A stretch of 64,000 bases of DNA from Boesenbergia rotunda (GCA_024364735.1 JAGFNQ010002615.1:186306-250305), one strand, 5' to 3'. Counted from the first letter of the stretch, positions 1 through 10,996 are shown. Program-made: numbers and translations. The notes: a model not told the origin generated them from the sequence alone.

Positions 1-1856
1 CCGATTTCACCCACGGATATAACGCAACCTCCTTCTCGGTGGAGAAACCTCTCCACAGCGTTTCAATCAAGATAAAGTTTAAGCACAAAGAAACAACGAG
101 AGGATCTTACTCAAACACTTAGCAAGGACAAGAACACAGCAAGCTTCCCTGAGCTCCACCCAGTGGCGATCTCACGCAAGAACCTTCTTCGTGTCTTCCC
201 ACTGTCGGACTCCAAGCTCCTTGTTCTCTCCTTCAAGCGCTCAAGTAAAGACTGGTTGCTTCTAGATCGCTTGCTCAAAGTGATGAGAGCTTCAAGAACA
301 CAGCAAGCAGGTTGTGGAGAACACAAGGCGCGGCAAGAACATAGGTTTTCCAAGTCTGCTTTCGCGAAGCCAATTTCCGCCCTTTTGTTTCTCCACTCAG
401 CATCAGGTGACACCATCCTCCGTAGCCTCCAGCTACCTTGCTGCCAACGTCAGCTACCACTGAGCCCTCTCTGGTCTTCCTGAGATCCCCTCAGCCAAGC
501 CCCAGTCTCGGCTCCAGTCTGCAGCTCGGCCGTTGCAACCTGAAATGGAGAATCGGACAAACCTGCTCCAAGGAAAGCCTTCGTTGACCTCTCCTTGAGT
601 GTTTGAATCCTCCCCTGTCACCTGCAGCTTAATCAGACTGTTAGAGTAGCAAATCATACAGTAAATTAAGGATCAGAAGCAAACATCAGCGAATCGGATA
701 CGATCAGACGCTCTGACCACGTCTGATAGTGCAATTTGAATTAAAGTGATTGGTCGCCGGACCGATCCAGGGCGTGTGGGTCGGTCACCAGATAGATCCA
801 TTGCTTCACTGGGATTCCCAGCTCTCGCGGCTATAAACGCCTGATCGGTCACCAGACCGATTAGAGTAAAGCCTGATCGGTCACCAGACCGATCAGAATG
901 AAGCCTGATCGGTCACCCAGACTGATCAGGGCAGATGAACAGTGATTTTTTAATCAGATCCAAGATCCCTGATCGGTCACCGGACCGACCCAGGACTTTG
1001 ATCAGCAAGCGAACTCACTCACCGTCCGCTCCCTGATCGGTCATCAGACCGATCAGGAGCAAGGCAGTAAGGAAGCAGCCTGCTCCCTGATCGGTCACCA
1101 GTCCGATCAGGAGCCCCACAGTAGGTTCCCAACCTCACTGTGTGCTCCCTGATCGGTCACCAGTCCGATCAGACATCGCTGGATCGGTCACCAAACCGAT
1201 CCACGAAGGAGCAGCGTGCCAATGTCCCTGATCGGTCCCCAGACCGATAGAGGGACTCAAACCTAGCCCTCCAAGCTAGGAATTCATCCACCTTAGCCCT
1301 CCAAGCTAAGGAATTTTCCATCTAACCCTCCAAGTTGGGAATTTGCACTTAACCCTCCAAGTTAGGACTTTTCACCTAGCCCTCCAAGCTAGGACATTTC
1401 ACCTAGCCCTCCAAGCTAGGACTTTTCACCCAACCCTTCCGAGTTAGAACATCATCCAACCTAGCCCTCCAAGTTAGGCACCTGACCCTCCAAGCTAGGA
1501 CTTTTTCACCTAATTCTCCAGGATGGGAATTTGCACCTAGCCCTCCAAGTTAGGACTTTTCACCTAACCCTCCAAGCTAGGACTTTTCACCCAACCCTTC
1601 CGAATTAGGACTTTTCCAACATCTAGCCCTCCAAGCTAGGATTTTTTCACACCTAACCCTCCAGGTTAGGATTTTTCAACACCTAGCCCTCCAGACTAGG
1701 ATTTTCCATACCATGCCTGATCCCCGATCAGGACTTAATCATAATCCATGTCATGCCTGATCCCCGATCAGGACTTAATCATAATCAATGATCATCCACC
1801 TAAACTAAAATCGATGTCAACACCAAAACAACAATCAGGGCAAGACTGCATCAACA
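1..1856 (-). repeat. 3' LTR of element A (partial)
   Basis: These bases are nearly identical to 15390-17240. Base 1 falls inside the repeat, so about 275 bases lie beyond the window edge. The inner boundary is at 1856, where the LTR end (CATCAACA on the plus strand) meets the polypurine tract. It contains the same modules as the other copy: GATCGGTC palindromes (about 745-1245) and a tandem array of CCTAGCCCTCCAAGCTAGG-like units (about 1262-1715). Small open frames inside (for example 111-416) are LTR leader sequence, not genes. Confidence 0.92.
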
Positions 1857-2058
1857 ATCTCCCCCTTTTTATTGTTTGACAATCCGATTTTAAGTTTAGG
1901 GATCTCAATCAATATTTTTCAACTTTAGAATCATAGGGGAATCCAGATCCTCCCCCTACAATATGATCATCCTAAATTTAACCAATCCACACTCTCCCCC
2001 TTTGTCGAGCACCGAAAAGGGGCTAGAGGGGCTGTTAAGTTCTAAACAAACTCCCCCT
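1857..2058 (-). promoter_or_regulatory. Polypurine tract plus extra tracts of element A
   Basis: The plus strand shows ATCTCCCCCTTTTT at 1857-1870 directly beside the LTR; on the minus strand this is the purine run that primes plus-strand DNA synthesis. Further CTCCCCCT-type tracts follow at about 1950, 1992 and 2051. Multiple conserved polypurine tracts before the 3' LTR are a published trait of Sireviruses. Confidence 0.8.
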
Positions 2059-2482
2059 CAACCCTAGGGGTATCCCAAATCAACAAAGATGTGATAGGTT
2101 GTTGGATAACCATACGAAGACATGTGAAAAAGATAGGGCAAGATATAGCAAGCACATGCATCATAGGAACACGAAGTATCGACTCACAAAGCATGCCATA
2201 ACATTTATATGTATCAGGTAAACATGACATTACAAGCATGAACATGGCAGTGTAGCAAACATGCAGATCATAGTCATATAAACAGCATGGCATCAACAAT
2301 AAGCATACTAAGAGTAGATAAGCATGTGAAGCAAAGTCAGACAAGTCAAAACATAAAACATCCAGACAAGTAGCAAGATACATGTGGCACAAGTCCACAA
2401 TAGTCAAGTCACTGGGCATTCAACCCAAAAGTCATACAAGACATCCAGATAGACCACAGAGAAAGGTAAGAAGCATCCAAGC
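2059..2482. other. 3' untranslated stretch of element A
   Basis: AT-rich sequence between the post-pol gene and the polypurine tracts. I see no reading frame with recognisable content. It is probably the 3' untranslated part of the retroelement RNA. Confidence 0.5.
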
Positions 2483-4174
2483 TCAACCATCAGCAGGAGG
2501 GACGTCATCGTCCACGAGATCATCCATCGTGGTATCAGTAGGAGCAAGTACCCCAGGTGCAGTACTCGATGAAGCTGCACCTCCTGGAAATGTGTGGCTG
2601 CGCCACTCATCATACCATGTCTGCTGGAGGGTATGGGTCCCCGAGACGTCAGTCTCGATCCTGGTTAGTCGGCAATCAATGGATCGAAAACCTGACCTAA
2701 ACTCCTCGCGATCTGTCGTCCTCATCTGAACAAACTCCTGTACCGTCTGATCCAGCTCTGAGATTTGCCAGCGCAGATCTGGATCCGGCTCGTCGTAGTC
2801 ATCATCATCAACAGCAGCGGCTGGCGCCTGAACCTGTGGACCTCCCCTCGGTAACTCACCCAGAACCCTACCATCTTTCCAAATCAACATCCGATCGGGC
2901 CCCCAAATAATGATGCCAGACTTGGCGAATGCTCGTCGGCCAAGTCTGCAATCCTGTCGTACCATAGGTATCGTCCGGCCCTTGGTGACATCAACACCTA
3001 CTGACATGAGCCAGTCGGTGATGACGTGACCAAAGGGCATGTAGACCGTGCATCGGCTGGAATCTCGATAAGATAATATGGACTGGAAGATGCTCTCTAT
3101 GATATCGAAATCCAAACGGCGGTGCATGCCGTAGAGCATTAGACAGTGATAGGGTCGGATCTCAGCTAAAGGTTTGGAAGTGATTGGGAGGATACAATTC
3201 GTGATGATCTTGAATAATATGTAGCTAGTGGGAGAAAGACGGAGTGCAGCAAAGGTAGGAAAGTCAGGGCCAAGCTCATCAAGACCGTCTGGGCGGGGAT
3301 GACCAAAGAAATACTGATGGATAGAATCAGGGGTAACATCTACAAATGGTGCTAGTAGAGGATTAGGAAGCTCGGGATAGATCGAATACATGTTTGGTGA
3401 TCGGCGACCACCCAGAAAATCGACAAGTATGTCATAAGAAAAATCGAGAGTCTTTTTGGCGACTCGAGTAGTGAACTCGAAACCGCCTTGAGGACCCTGC
3501 TGAAGGTTATTGTAAAATTCCGAGACTAGGTCATAGTTGATGGTTCGCTCTAAGGAGAGGAGGAACCCAAGATTGTAAAAGGTAACAATCTCCATGATCG
3601 ATGGACAGTACTCAGTCAGGAAAGGAACATCTATGGATCGGCAGGGTAGCATTTTGAAAGTCGTAGATTGGAAAGACTGCTCACAGGCGGCGTTTGGAAA
3701 TCTAGAACTAGAAGAGGGCTGTGGCCTCTTGGAGGGGGGTAGAGGAAGAGGGGGCTTTCCCTTTGGAGCTACCCTCTACAGCTTCCTTGCCCTTGGAAGA
3801 TCTCCTAAAGATTGAAATGGTCATACAATCATGATTCAATTAGGAAGTGATCATACACAGTTTGGAACGATTGATCATGATGGGCATAAATTGAATCACA
3901 CATACAAGAGTTGATCATCAGAGGGCAATCATATGAACCAGATTAAAGATAAAACCCAATCATAAGATAGACATTAAATCAAGATCAAAAGTAGAACAAT
4001 AGTGAGATGAAAGATTCGATTTGATCATTTGGTGAGAAGGAAGATCACGGCAAAAAAACAGGAGGGTCACGACACAACAGCAAGAACAAGAACCAAAACA
4101 TGGTTAGCTTCACAAACAAATACTAAGGGCTGATTTGAATGAAAAACCAAAGCAAGAACTTACTTTGGTGCCAT
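2483..4174 (-). pseudogene. Post-pol gene of element A (plant transposon-protein-like domain), probably spliced
   Basis: A 389-residue frame runs from 3652 to 2483 in the place where Sireviruses carry an envelope-like or unknown gene. Its middle (PNPLLAPF, FKIITNCILPITSKP, MLYGMHRRLDFD) resembles, from memory, the plant 'putative transposon protein' domain; I see no membrane segment, so an envelope role is unsupported. The C-terminus is low-complexity. The true start is probably upstream: an ATG at 4172-4174 opens an exon of about four codons that ends at a good donor (GTAAGT, 4163-4158), and an acceptor TTTAG abuts 3804. The second exon enters a Lys/Ser/Pro-rich leader that falls out of frame by one base near 3745-3765, so this copy is broken or contains a sequencing error. 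Function unknown. Confidence 0.6.
3805..4163 (-). other. Predicted intron in the post-pol gene of A
   Basis: On the minus strand the stretch starts GTAAGT and ends CAATCTTTAG, a strong GT-AG pair 359 bases apart. Splicing joins a short initiating exon to the Lys/Ser-rich exon. The interior is AT-rich and without coding signal, unlike its flanks. RNA evidence would be needed to prove use. Confidence 0.55.
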
Positions 4175-4424
4175 TGGAGTAGTTCTTGGGGGTCGAGAGC
4201 AAGAAGCTTGCGCGGAAGGGTGGTCTCGGCGCAAGAGGTGGTCGCAAAGTGTTTCTGCGAGAGAGGAACTCGCACAGGACTCGAAGCAACCTTCACACTT
4301 ACGCTCACGCGAGGAAGAAGAACACGCAGGAGGCCCTCTCGCACACACAGGGTCGCGCAAGAAGGTTTTCGACGCTAGGGTTCGGGAGATGAAAGTGTTT
4401 CGCGAAGTTAATCGGTTGGTGGAT

Positions 4425-4830
4425 CGGTCCACCAACCACAATTTAATGCGTTTGAACGGATCACCGTTCGATCTGATAGCGCCCAGACCGATCAGGCTAT
4501 CGCCTGATCGGACTGATCAGTGCCTGATCGGTCTGGTGACCGGTTAGGAGAGCTCCTGATCAGTCGGCTGATCGATCAGGACACGATCAGTAGGCTTGGA
4601 GATAAACCTCTGAGCTCCCTGATCGGTCTGTGGACCGATCACCATAGGGTGCCAGATCAGTTTGGGGACCGATCCAGGCTAGCTCAGAACACTTGATTAA
4701 AATTCCCGAAGGTCATTGGATGTCTCGCTGATCGGTCTGTGGACCGAACACCACAGGAAGAAGCCAGATCGGTCCAGGGACCGATCAGCCCTATGCCTGA
4801 TCGGTCCGGTGACCGATCAGGGTTCCTGAT
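4425..4830 (-). promoter_or_regulatory. Internal palindrome cluster upstream of the post-pol gene
   Basis: About eight copies of the half-sites GATCGGTC and GACCGATC, several arranged as inverted pairs, lie between pol and the post-pol gene. The same palindrome fills the LTR promoter region of this element. On the minus strand the cluster is just upstream of a C-rich leader (about 4394-4175) and the ATG at 4174. The arrangement suggests a second internal promoter; this is inference. Confidence 0.55.
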
Positions 4831-5169
4831 ACTCACTGATACGATCTGAAATGTTCAGTTTCAGATTTTCTGAAACTTTCCAACGAGATCTAATGAGCTT
4901 TATCGAACTTGGACATGATCTCCTGACTAAAATTGATCCCTTAACAAGAATCAAAGGTCCTTATAGGTTCAACAATCACTTTGACCCATACAAATGGAAT
5001 CAAACTCAATCAACAATAATTCAAGCAATTTCAACTAAGTTTGAGTCAAATCCAATGTTCCAATCAAGTTTCCTTGATTAGAATGTCCAAGTATGATCAT
5101 GGAGCCATATACACATATGTTATGCAATGGTTTTCCCCATACTTGGTCACCACCGTGATCATTATCTCG

Positions 5170-5219
5170 TCAACTTAATTTCTCAAGGGATGCATTGACA
5201 TTTTGAGAAATTAAGTTGA
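5170..5219. other. Perfect 17-bp inverted repeat (hairpin)
   Basis: Bases 5170-5186 (TCAACTTAATTTCTCAA) are perfectly complementary to 5203-5219 with a 16-base loop. It sits 3' of pol and 5' of the internal palindrome cluster of element A. It could fold in the retroelement RNA. The rest of 4831-5357 shows no coding signal. Confidence 0.6.
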
Positions 5220-5357
5220 TCCTAACATCTCACCCCATTTCTAGCAAGCAAAAACGTTTTGGTAAACCTTATAGTTTGTGTGAGATGTTCCCAAAGTTAC
5301 CCAATTGTTTCCCAACAATTTTGAAATAATCATGAAGGGTTTCAATGCATTTGAGAA

Positions 5358-6129
5358 TCATGAAGCGCGACACATTCCCAACTCCCGTCTTAGGAAACTA
5401 AATTCATTTTCGGGAAGTGGTTTAGTGAAAATGTCAGCTAGGTTTGACTTGGACTCTACATGAGAGAGTACAATGTCTCCTCTAGCTACATGATCCCTAA
5501 TGAAGTGATGTCTTACTTCAATATGTTTGGTCCTAGAATGATGCACTGGATTCTTGGTTAAATTAATTGTGCTTATGTTATCACATAACACTTGCACACC
5601 CTTGTAACTCAATCCATAGTCCTCTAAAGTATGTATCATCCACAACAATTATGATACACTCTCTCCCATGGCGATATATTCTGCCTCGGTCGTGGAGAGA
5701 GCAACACAATGTTGCTTCCGACTTGACCAACTCACTAAGGACGAACCTAAGAATTGGCAACCCCCACTTGTACTCTTCCGGTCCAACTTACATCCAGCGT
5801 AGTCGGAATCCGTATAGCCCATCAAATCAAAAGATTCGGTACGGGGGTATCAAAGACCTACACCAATTGTGCCCTTGAGATATCTCAAAATTCGCTTAAC
5901 AGCAATTAGGTGAGATTCCTTGGCACAAACTTGATACCTAGCGCACATACCTACAGCAAATAGAATGTCTGGTCGGCTGGCTGTGAGGTATAGCAAACTA
6001 CCTATCATGCTTCGATATTGAGTTAGATCAACAGGTTTACCACTCTCATCATTGTCTAATCTTATGTTTGTCGCCATGGGAGTGGTTACCTCTTTTGAAT
6101 CACTCATATTGAATTTTCGAAGCATTTCT
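5358..6129 (-). pseudogene. pol: Element A pol, C-terminal part (end of RT and RNase H)
   Basis: This is the downstream piece of A's polyprotein, separated from the rest by element B. The RT tail (YRSMIGSLLYLTASRPDI) is followed by RNase H of the copia type with GYTDSDYAG, STTEAEYIA and a C-terminal HIEVRHHFIRD / ADIFTKPLP block. RNase H removes the RNA strand of the RNA:DNA hybrid during reverse transcription. Two in-frame stops break it: TGA at 5850-5852 where the family has Trp, and TAA near 5646-5648 where a Gln is usual. The joined frame ends at 5358. Confidence 0.85.
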
Positions 6130-7148
6130 TGTTGGAGCAATCGGCCCTAAGATGGTCCGAAGTGACCATGGGTTTTGATGTTTGGGCAAAGGGTTTAAGT
6201 TAGGTTTACCCTTGTATTTGATATGCGTATGTTGAGTGTGCAGGTTGTACAGGTTACGCATATGGACCTGACTGGACGACCTCAGTACGGTGAAGGATGG
6301 CATGGAGGCCAGCTGGAGGCTGACGTGCGCATCTGAGGGACCATGGAGTGCAGGGACGATGAGCTGATGGGCGCGGACTTCGAGGCGTATATGAAGGGTG
6401 GCATGGAGGCAAGCTGGAGGCTTGCGTGCGCATCTGAGGGACGGGAGCCGAAGATGAAGAGGGCGCGAAGGCAACAGTCGAGGCTGTGGAGGAGGAGTCA
6501 GTCGAGTCGTGAGGGTACGAGTGCTGTGTGATTGTACTCGAGAAAGTCCTAGGGTCGAGTGCTGAGAGAAGTGTACTCGGGAAGGGAAACCTTAGGTGTG
6601 TGAGTAGGACAGTCGACTGCCATTGTGGCAGTTGACTGGTGAAACTCACAGAATGGTCTCAGTCGACTGCCCTGGGGGCAGTCGACTGGTAGGTGGCTGG
6701 TGAGCTAGCTGAGAATTCGAACGTTGAGGTGCAACAATCGAATTTGGCTGGCACCAGTCGACTGCCCTGGGGACAGTCGACTGGTAGCGAGAAATTAGCC
6801 CCGAGTCCTATTTAAAGAGGACTTCGTGGTGGCTGAGTTTCTTGACGAATCTTGCTTGGCTAAGGCAAGATAGTAGTCTACTTTGTTCTCTAAGTGTCCT
6901 TGGTGTTGTGGCGATGTTTCTCCACCCACAAGGAGCGATGAGTTCTAGCCGGAGGTTATCCGGGGTTTGATCTACCGAAGGATGGTTGGATTAGTCACCC
7001 GACCGGGGTGGATACCAATTAAATCTGGTATTGTTAGCGTTGTTTTTGTTGTTTATTGTATATTCCACTGTGCTACTAACAACGCAGATTCAAGAAAGAG
7101 TTCGAAACGCTATTCACCCCCCTCTAGCGTACGGAATCGATCCTAACA
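6130..7148 (+). repeat. 5' LTR of element B
   Basis: It is a close copy of 9967-10996. It starts TGTTGGAGCAATCGG and ends CGATCCTAACA. Near its end is the motif TTCACCCCCCTCTAG, which recurs (in either orientation) in the LTRs of A, E, F, H and J. Small open frames on both strands are not genes. Confidence 0.93.
6612..6816 (+). promoter_or_regulatory. LTR promoter of B: GTCGAC palindromes and TATA box
   Basis: Paired AGTCGACT half-sites form imperfect stem-loops at about 6612-6632, 6661-6691 and 6757-6784. A TATA-like TATTTAAA follows at 6809-6816, with transcription expected about 30 bases later. The 3' LTR repeats this, with TATTTAAA at 10657-10664. The palindromes may bind a transcription factor or fold in DNA; no such factor is known to me. 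Confidence 0.6.
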
Positions 7149-7150
7149 AT

Positions 7151-7162
7151 TGGTATTAGAGC
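7151..7162 (+). promoter_or_regulatory. Primer-binding site of element B
   Basis: TGGTATTAGAGC lies two bases after the LTR. It is the initiator-Met tRNA complement TGGTATCAGAGC with one C-to-T change. It would prime minus-strand DNA synthesis. Confidence 0.85.
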
Positions 7163-7220
7163 GAAGGACCGCTCTTGATCGGACTAACCGCTAAGGGAGC
7201 ACACGCTAGAGGAAGAAATC

Positions 7221-8780
7221 ATGGAAGATAAGTTGGGGGAAGACATCTACACTCCACCGCCCTACGATTATCAGGATTTCAACTTTTGGAGGGCGAGGAT
7301 TGAAACTTGGTTTGGAATGGAGTGGGAACTTCGAATCGCGCTTGAAGTGCCATATGAGACTCCAAAGGATTAGAACGGGAAGAGGCTTAGGCCTAGATAT
7401 TGGAGTCAAGAACAACAAGATCAAGCGAAAGCAAACGAGAAGGTAATTAGCACTTTGATAAATCTTTTGCCTAACAATGTTTTGAGTGTTGTAGGAAAAT
7501 ATGAAAATGCATGTGAATTATGGGATAAATTGAAAAGATATCATGAAACTCCTACACAAACTCAAGAGCCTAAGGAGAAAAGCCCCATGATTCAAGAAGA
7601 GGAGAGAATTAAGTTATCTACATCCCCAAGTGAAGTGGAAGAAGAGAGTGAGAGATCTTCAACCACCTCAAGAGAAGAAAAGGAAGAGGTCTCCACCTCA
7701 ATGATTGAGGGGGAGGAGAGACCGTCATCGATACCGGAGCAAGAGAAAGCATCCACATCATCCAAGATTGAAGAAGAAGTTAGTACCTCCACCAAAGCAA
7801 GAGCCAAAGACCATATTATATGCTTTGGATGCAATGAAAAGGGACACTACAAGGACAAGTGTCCAAAGGGTAAGAAAAAGGAGGTACAATCTAAACCCAT
7901 CTCAATTCGATTAAATTCTAACATGAATTGTAGGAATGGAGAAGCCCAAGAAAAGAAAAAGAAGATCCGATGCTTTACATGTGGAGAGCTAGGGCACTAC
8001 CACACTAAGTGCCCAAGGAGTAAAGAGTTCAAGAAAATGGAGCACTTGAGAAGATGGGAGAAAGAGGAAAGAAAGAAGAAAAGAAACCCATATCATGGAG
8101 GGACTACAAGGGTAAGGGAGATAATCCCTAATCTTAAATCTAAATGCAATTCAAATTCAAGTTCCTTTATGCATGCTAAAACTAGTGAAAATTGCTCATC
8201 CATGCATGCTATGATAAATGAAAATTACTTAATGATGCATAATTTTGGTTTCAAGTATCATGATAGGAATAGGGTTAACAAGGTAGATTAAAACCCTAGA
8301 AAGGTCATACATCATGAACAATCAAAGACCTTTAGACCTAAGGACCATGGCACTAATCCCAAGAAGGGAAGGAATGTGCCTAGAAAGGAGGGTAGGTCTA
8401 GGAATGTCCAAAATGGGCATGTGGATTCTAGGTTTAGGAACCTAGAAAGGGAAAATCAAGCCTTAAGGAAAAAGCTTGAGAGGTTAGAGAAAACCCTAGA
8501 GAGATTCACTATTGGATCTAAGGGTTTGGATATGGTGTTGGGTGGTCTAAAACCCAACAATGATAGATCGGGTCTAGGTTACCGATCTAGGGTCTCCCAT
8601 GCCAAGGAAAAGAGATATGCTAGGGTAGCATATGAGTATGGCAAGAAGGGGGAGTGCAAGAATGGCAAGGGAATGCCATCAAAAGGAAAGGAAAAGGTCT
8701 TAACTAAGGACAAGGGGTCCAAGGTTAAGAGGGTTGCAAGAGTCACCGGAGGTTCACCGGTGTGGTTTAGCATTTGTTGA
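7221..8780 (+). pseudogene. gag: gag of element B, two CCHC zinc knuckles
   Basis: Gag forms the particle and binds the RNA. One frame runs from ATG 7221 to 8780 with two internal stops, TAG at 7371-7373 and TAA at 8289-8291 (the sister copy J has CAA, Gln, at the second). Domains in order: N-terminal capsid-like start (DYQDFNFWRAR), an acidic Ser/Glu-rich linker, two knuckles CFGCNEKGHYKDKC and CFTCGELGHYHTKC, a Lys-rich stretch, then a short coiled coil and the signature FTIGSKGLDMVLG ... RSGLGY that also occurs in the gags of A and E. After 8780 the frame of J can be followed only with a shift. No pol follows. Confidence 0.85.
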
Positions 8781-9966
8781 GTCACCTAGGGAGGTGGCTA
8801 GGGCTAAGAGCTCAAGGGAGAGCTCTAGAAGCCTTTGGGATATATGGTGAATTGACCTTAGGAGGGGTGCTCCTAGTGGTCTAGATGGACCATGGAGTGT
8901 GCCAAAAGAATTGGAGACGGACTTGAGTCTCAATTCTTGGATTTTGGCACGGTATTTTTGAGTTTTATGCATGGAAATATGACATTAGGGTCATATTGCA
9001 TGAAAATTAGTTTTTGGTGTGTAATGGCCATGTAAATCAATGCTAGGGATGCATTGTGGGGTGGCATGGGCATAGACATCAAGAGGAAACCAAAACTAGG
9101 ACTTTAGGTCAAGGTTTGATTGAAGTTTTTGGCTAGTTTTGGGTTTTATGTCAAACTTGGGAATGGTGATAGATACATTTTGGAATATATTTTTCCCAAG
9201 TAGATATGGGTACCACAAACCTCTCCACAAAATTTGGGAATTTTTGGAGATTTATGAAATTTTTGGCGCATTTCTGAATTTCGTCAGAAATGCTGAAATT
9301 TCAGACTTTCAGAGTATCAGTCGACTGCCATTTTGCAGTCGACTGGTCAAGGACAATTTTTGTATCAGCAGCTGGTTTGGGCTCCAAATGATGCAAAACA
9401 AGTGTATGGGGGGCTATTACACATTGTTTATGATCATTGGGGATTAAAAGAACCAATAATTGGAATATTATTGGGGTCTTTTTGATGTATGGCAAAGGGG
9501 GAGAAGTTTAAGTTTAAGTTGGGAAACCAAACTTACCTTTGCTAGAAACCCTAGGTTTAGGGGGAGTTGAGATTAAGGGGGAGCATGGTTGCTCCACTTT
9601 TGGCGTAAGGGGAACCTTGGAGAGGTTCTTAAAAAGCCTTTGTAAGTCCAGTGTAAGGGGGAGCTTGGGAGAAGCTTTAAAAAGCCCGGTTTGGTAGAAA
9701 ATCCTTACTTGGAGGGTTAGGTGGTAAAAGTCCTAGCTCGGAGGGCTAGGTGTTTGGAAAATCCTAACTTCGAGGGTTAGGTGGTGAAAATCCTAGCTTG
9801 GAGGGCTAGGTCTAAAATTCCTAACTTGGAGGGTTAGGTGTGGGATGCCTTGGGATAGGATCCAGTTATGCATTGCATATGCATTCATTTAGCATGGTTT
9901 TTGCTATTTACTACTATCTTGCTTTACTAACTTAAATGGATTGCCAAACATCAAAAAGGGGGAGAT
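8781..9966 (+). other. 3' non-coding region of B with tandem units and polypurine tract
   Basis: No coding signal beyond the degraded end of gag. An inverted pair of AGTCGACTG half-sites lies at about 9318-9345. At about 9705-9845 there are five or six repeats of a unit like CCTAGCTTGGAGGGCTAGGT, the same unit in the same sense as in the U3 of element A. Several GGGGGAG tracts precede the main polypurine tract AAAAAGGGGGAGAT at 9953-9966, which adjoins the LTR. Confidence 0.75.
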
Positions 9967-10996
9967 TGTTGGACCAATCGACCCTAAGATGGTCCGAAGT
10001 GACCATGGGTTTTGATGTTTGGGCAAAGGGTTTAAGTTAGGTTTGCCATTGTATTTGATATGCGTATGTTGAGTGTGCAGGTTGTACATGTTACGCATAT
10101 GGACCTGATTGGACGGTCTCAGTACGGTGAAGGATGGCATGGAGGCCAGCTGGAGGCTAGCGTGCGCATCTGAGGGACCATGGAGTGCAGGGACGATGAG
10201 CTGATGGGCGCGGACTTCGAGGCATACGTGAAGGGTGGCATGGAGGCAAGCTGGAGGCTTGCGTGCGCATCCGAGGGACGGGAGCCGAAGATGAAGAGGG
10301 CTTGAAGGCAACAGTCAAGGCTGTGGAGGAGGAGTCAGTCAAGTCGTGAGGGTACGAGTGCTGTGTGATTATACTCGAGAAAGTCCTAGGGTCGAGTGCT
10401 GAGAGAAGTGTACTCGGGAAGGGAAACCTTAGGTGTGTGAGTAGGGCAGTCGACTGCCATTGTGGCAGTCGACTGGTGAAACTCACAGAATGGTCTCAGG
10501 CCTGGACCAGTCGATTGCCCTGGTGGCAGTCGACTGGTAGGTGGCTGGTGAGCTGGCTGAGAATTCGAACGTTGAGGTGCAACGGTCGAATTTGGCTGGC
10601 ACAAGTCGACTACCCTGGGGGCAGTCGACTGGTAGCGAGAAATCAGCCCCGAGTCCTATTTAAAGAGGACTTCGTGGTGGCTGAGTTTCTTGACGAATCT
10701 TGCTTGGCTAAGGCAAGATAGTAGTCTACTTTGTTCTCTAAGTGTCCTTGGTGTTGTGGCGAAGTTTCTCCACCCACAAGGAGCGAGGAGTTCTAGCCGG
10801 AGGTTATCCGGGGTTTGATCCGCCGAAGGATTGTTAGATTAGTCACCCGACCGGGGTGGATACCAACTAAATCTGGTATTGTTAGCATTATTTTTGTTGT
10901 TTATTGTATATTCCGTTGTGCTACTAACAACGCAGATTCAAGAAAGAGTTCGAAATGCTATTCACCCCCCTCTAGCGTACGGAATCGATCCTAACA
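9967..10996 (+). repeat. 3' LTR of element B
   Basis: Close copy of 6130-7148, starting TGTTGGACCAATCG and ending CCTAACA, followed by the target duplication TTTCT. It has the same GTCGAC palindromes (about 10446-10636) and TATA box (10657-10664). The small differences between the two LTRs indicate that insertion was not very recent. Confidence 0.93.

Larger units (their letters stand above)
6130..10996 (+). mobile_element. Element B: gag-only (non-autonomous) copia-type LTR element
   Basis: A complete 4.87-kb element with LTRs of 1019 and 1030 bases begins TGTTGG and ends TAACA. It is flanked by the 5-bp target duplication TTTCT at 6125-6129 and 10997-11001 and splits A's reverse transcriptase exactly there. 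The 2.8-kb interior has a primer-binding site, a gag with two zinc knuckles, a non-coding region and a polypurine tract, but no protease, integrase or reverse transcriptase. Element J has the same plan. Such elements need enzymes from an autonomous partner; a Sirevirus is the likely source by gag similarity. Confidence 0.9.

Noticed and set aside
2483..3652. True envelope glycoprotein in element A
   Set aside because: I see no signal peptide, membrane segment or Cys pattern; position alone is not evidence of an envelope.
4123..4441. Several short frames on both strands near 4.1-4.4 kb
   Set aside because: Low-complexity Ser/Arg-rich readings of a GC-rich leader; the only likely coding part is the four-codon exon at 4174-4164.
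7371..7373. Programmed TAG readthrough in gag of B
   Set aside because: The sister copy J has a Lys codon here and B has a second stop later, so decay is simpler.
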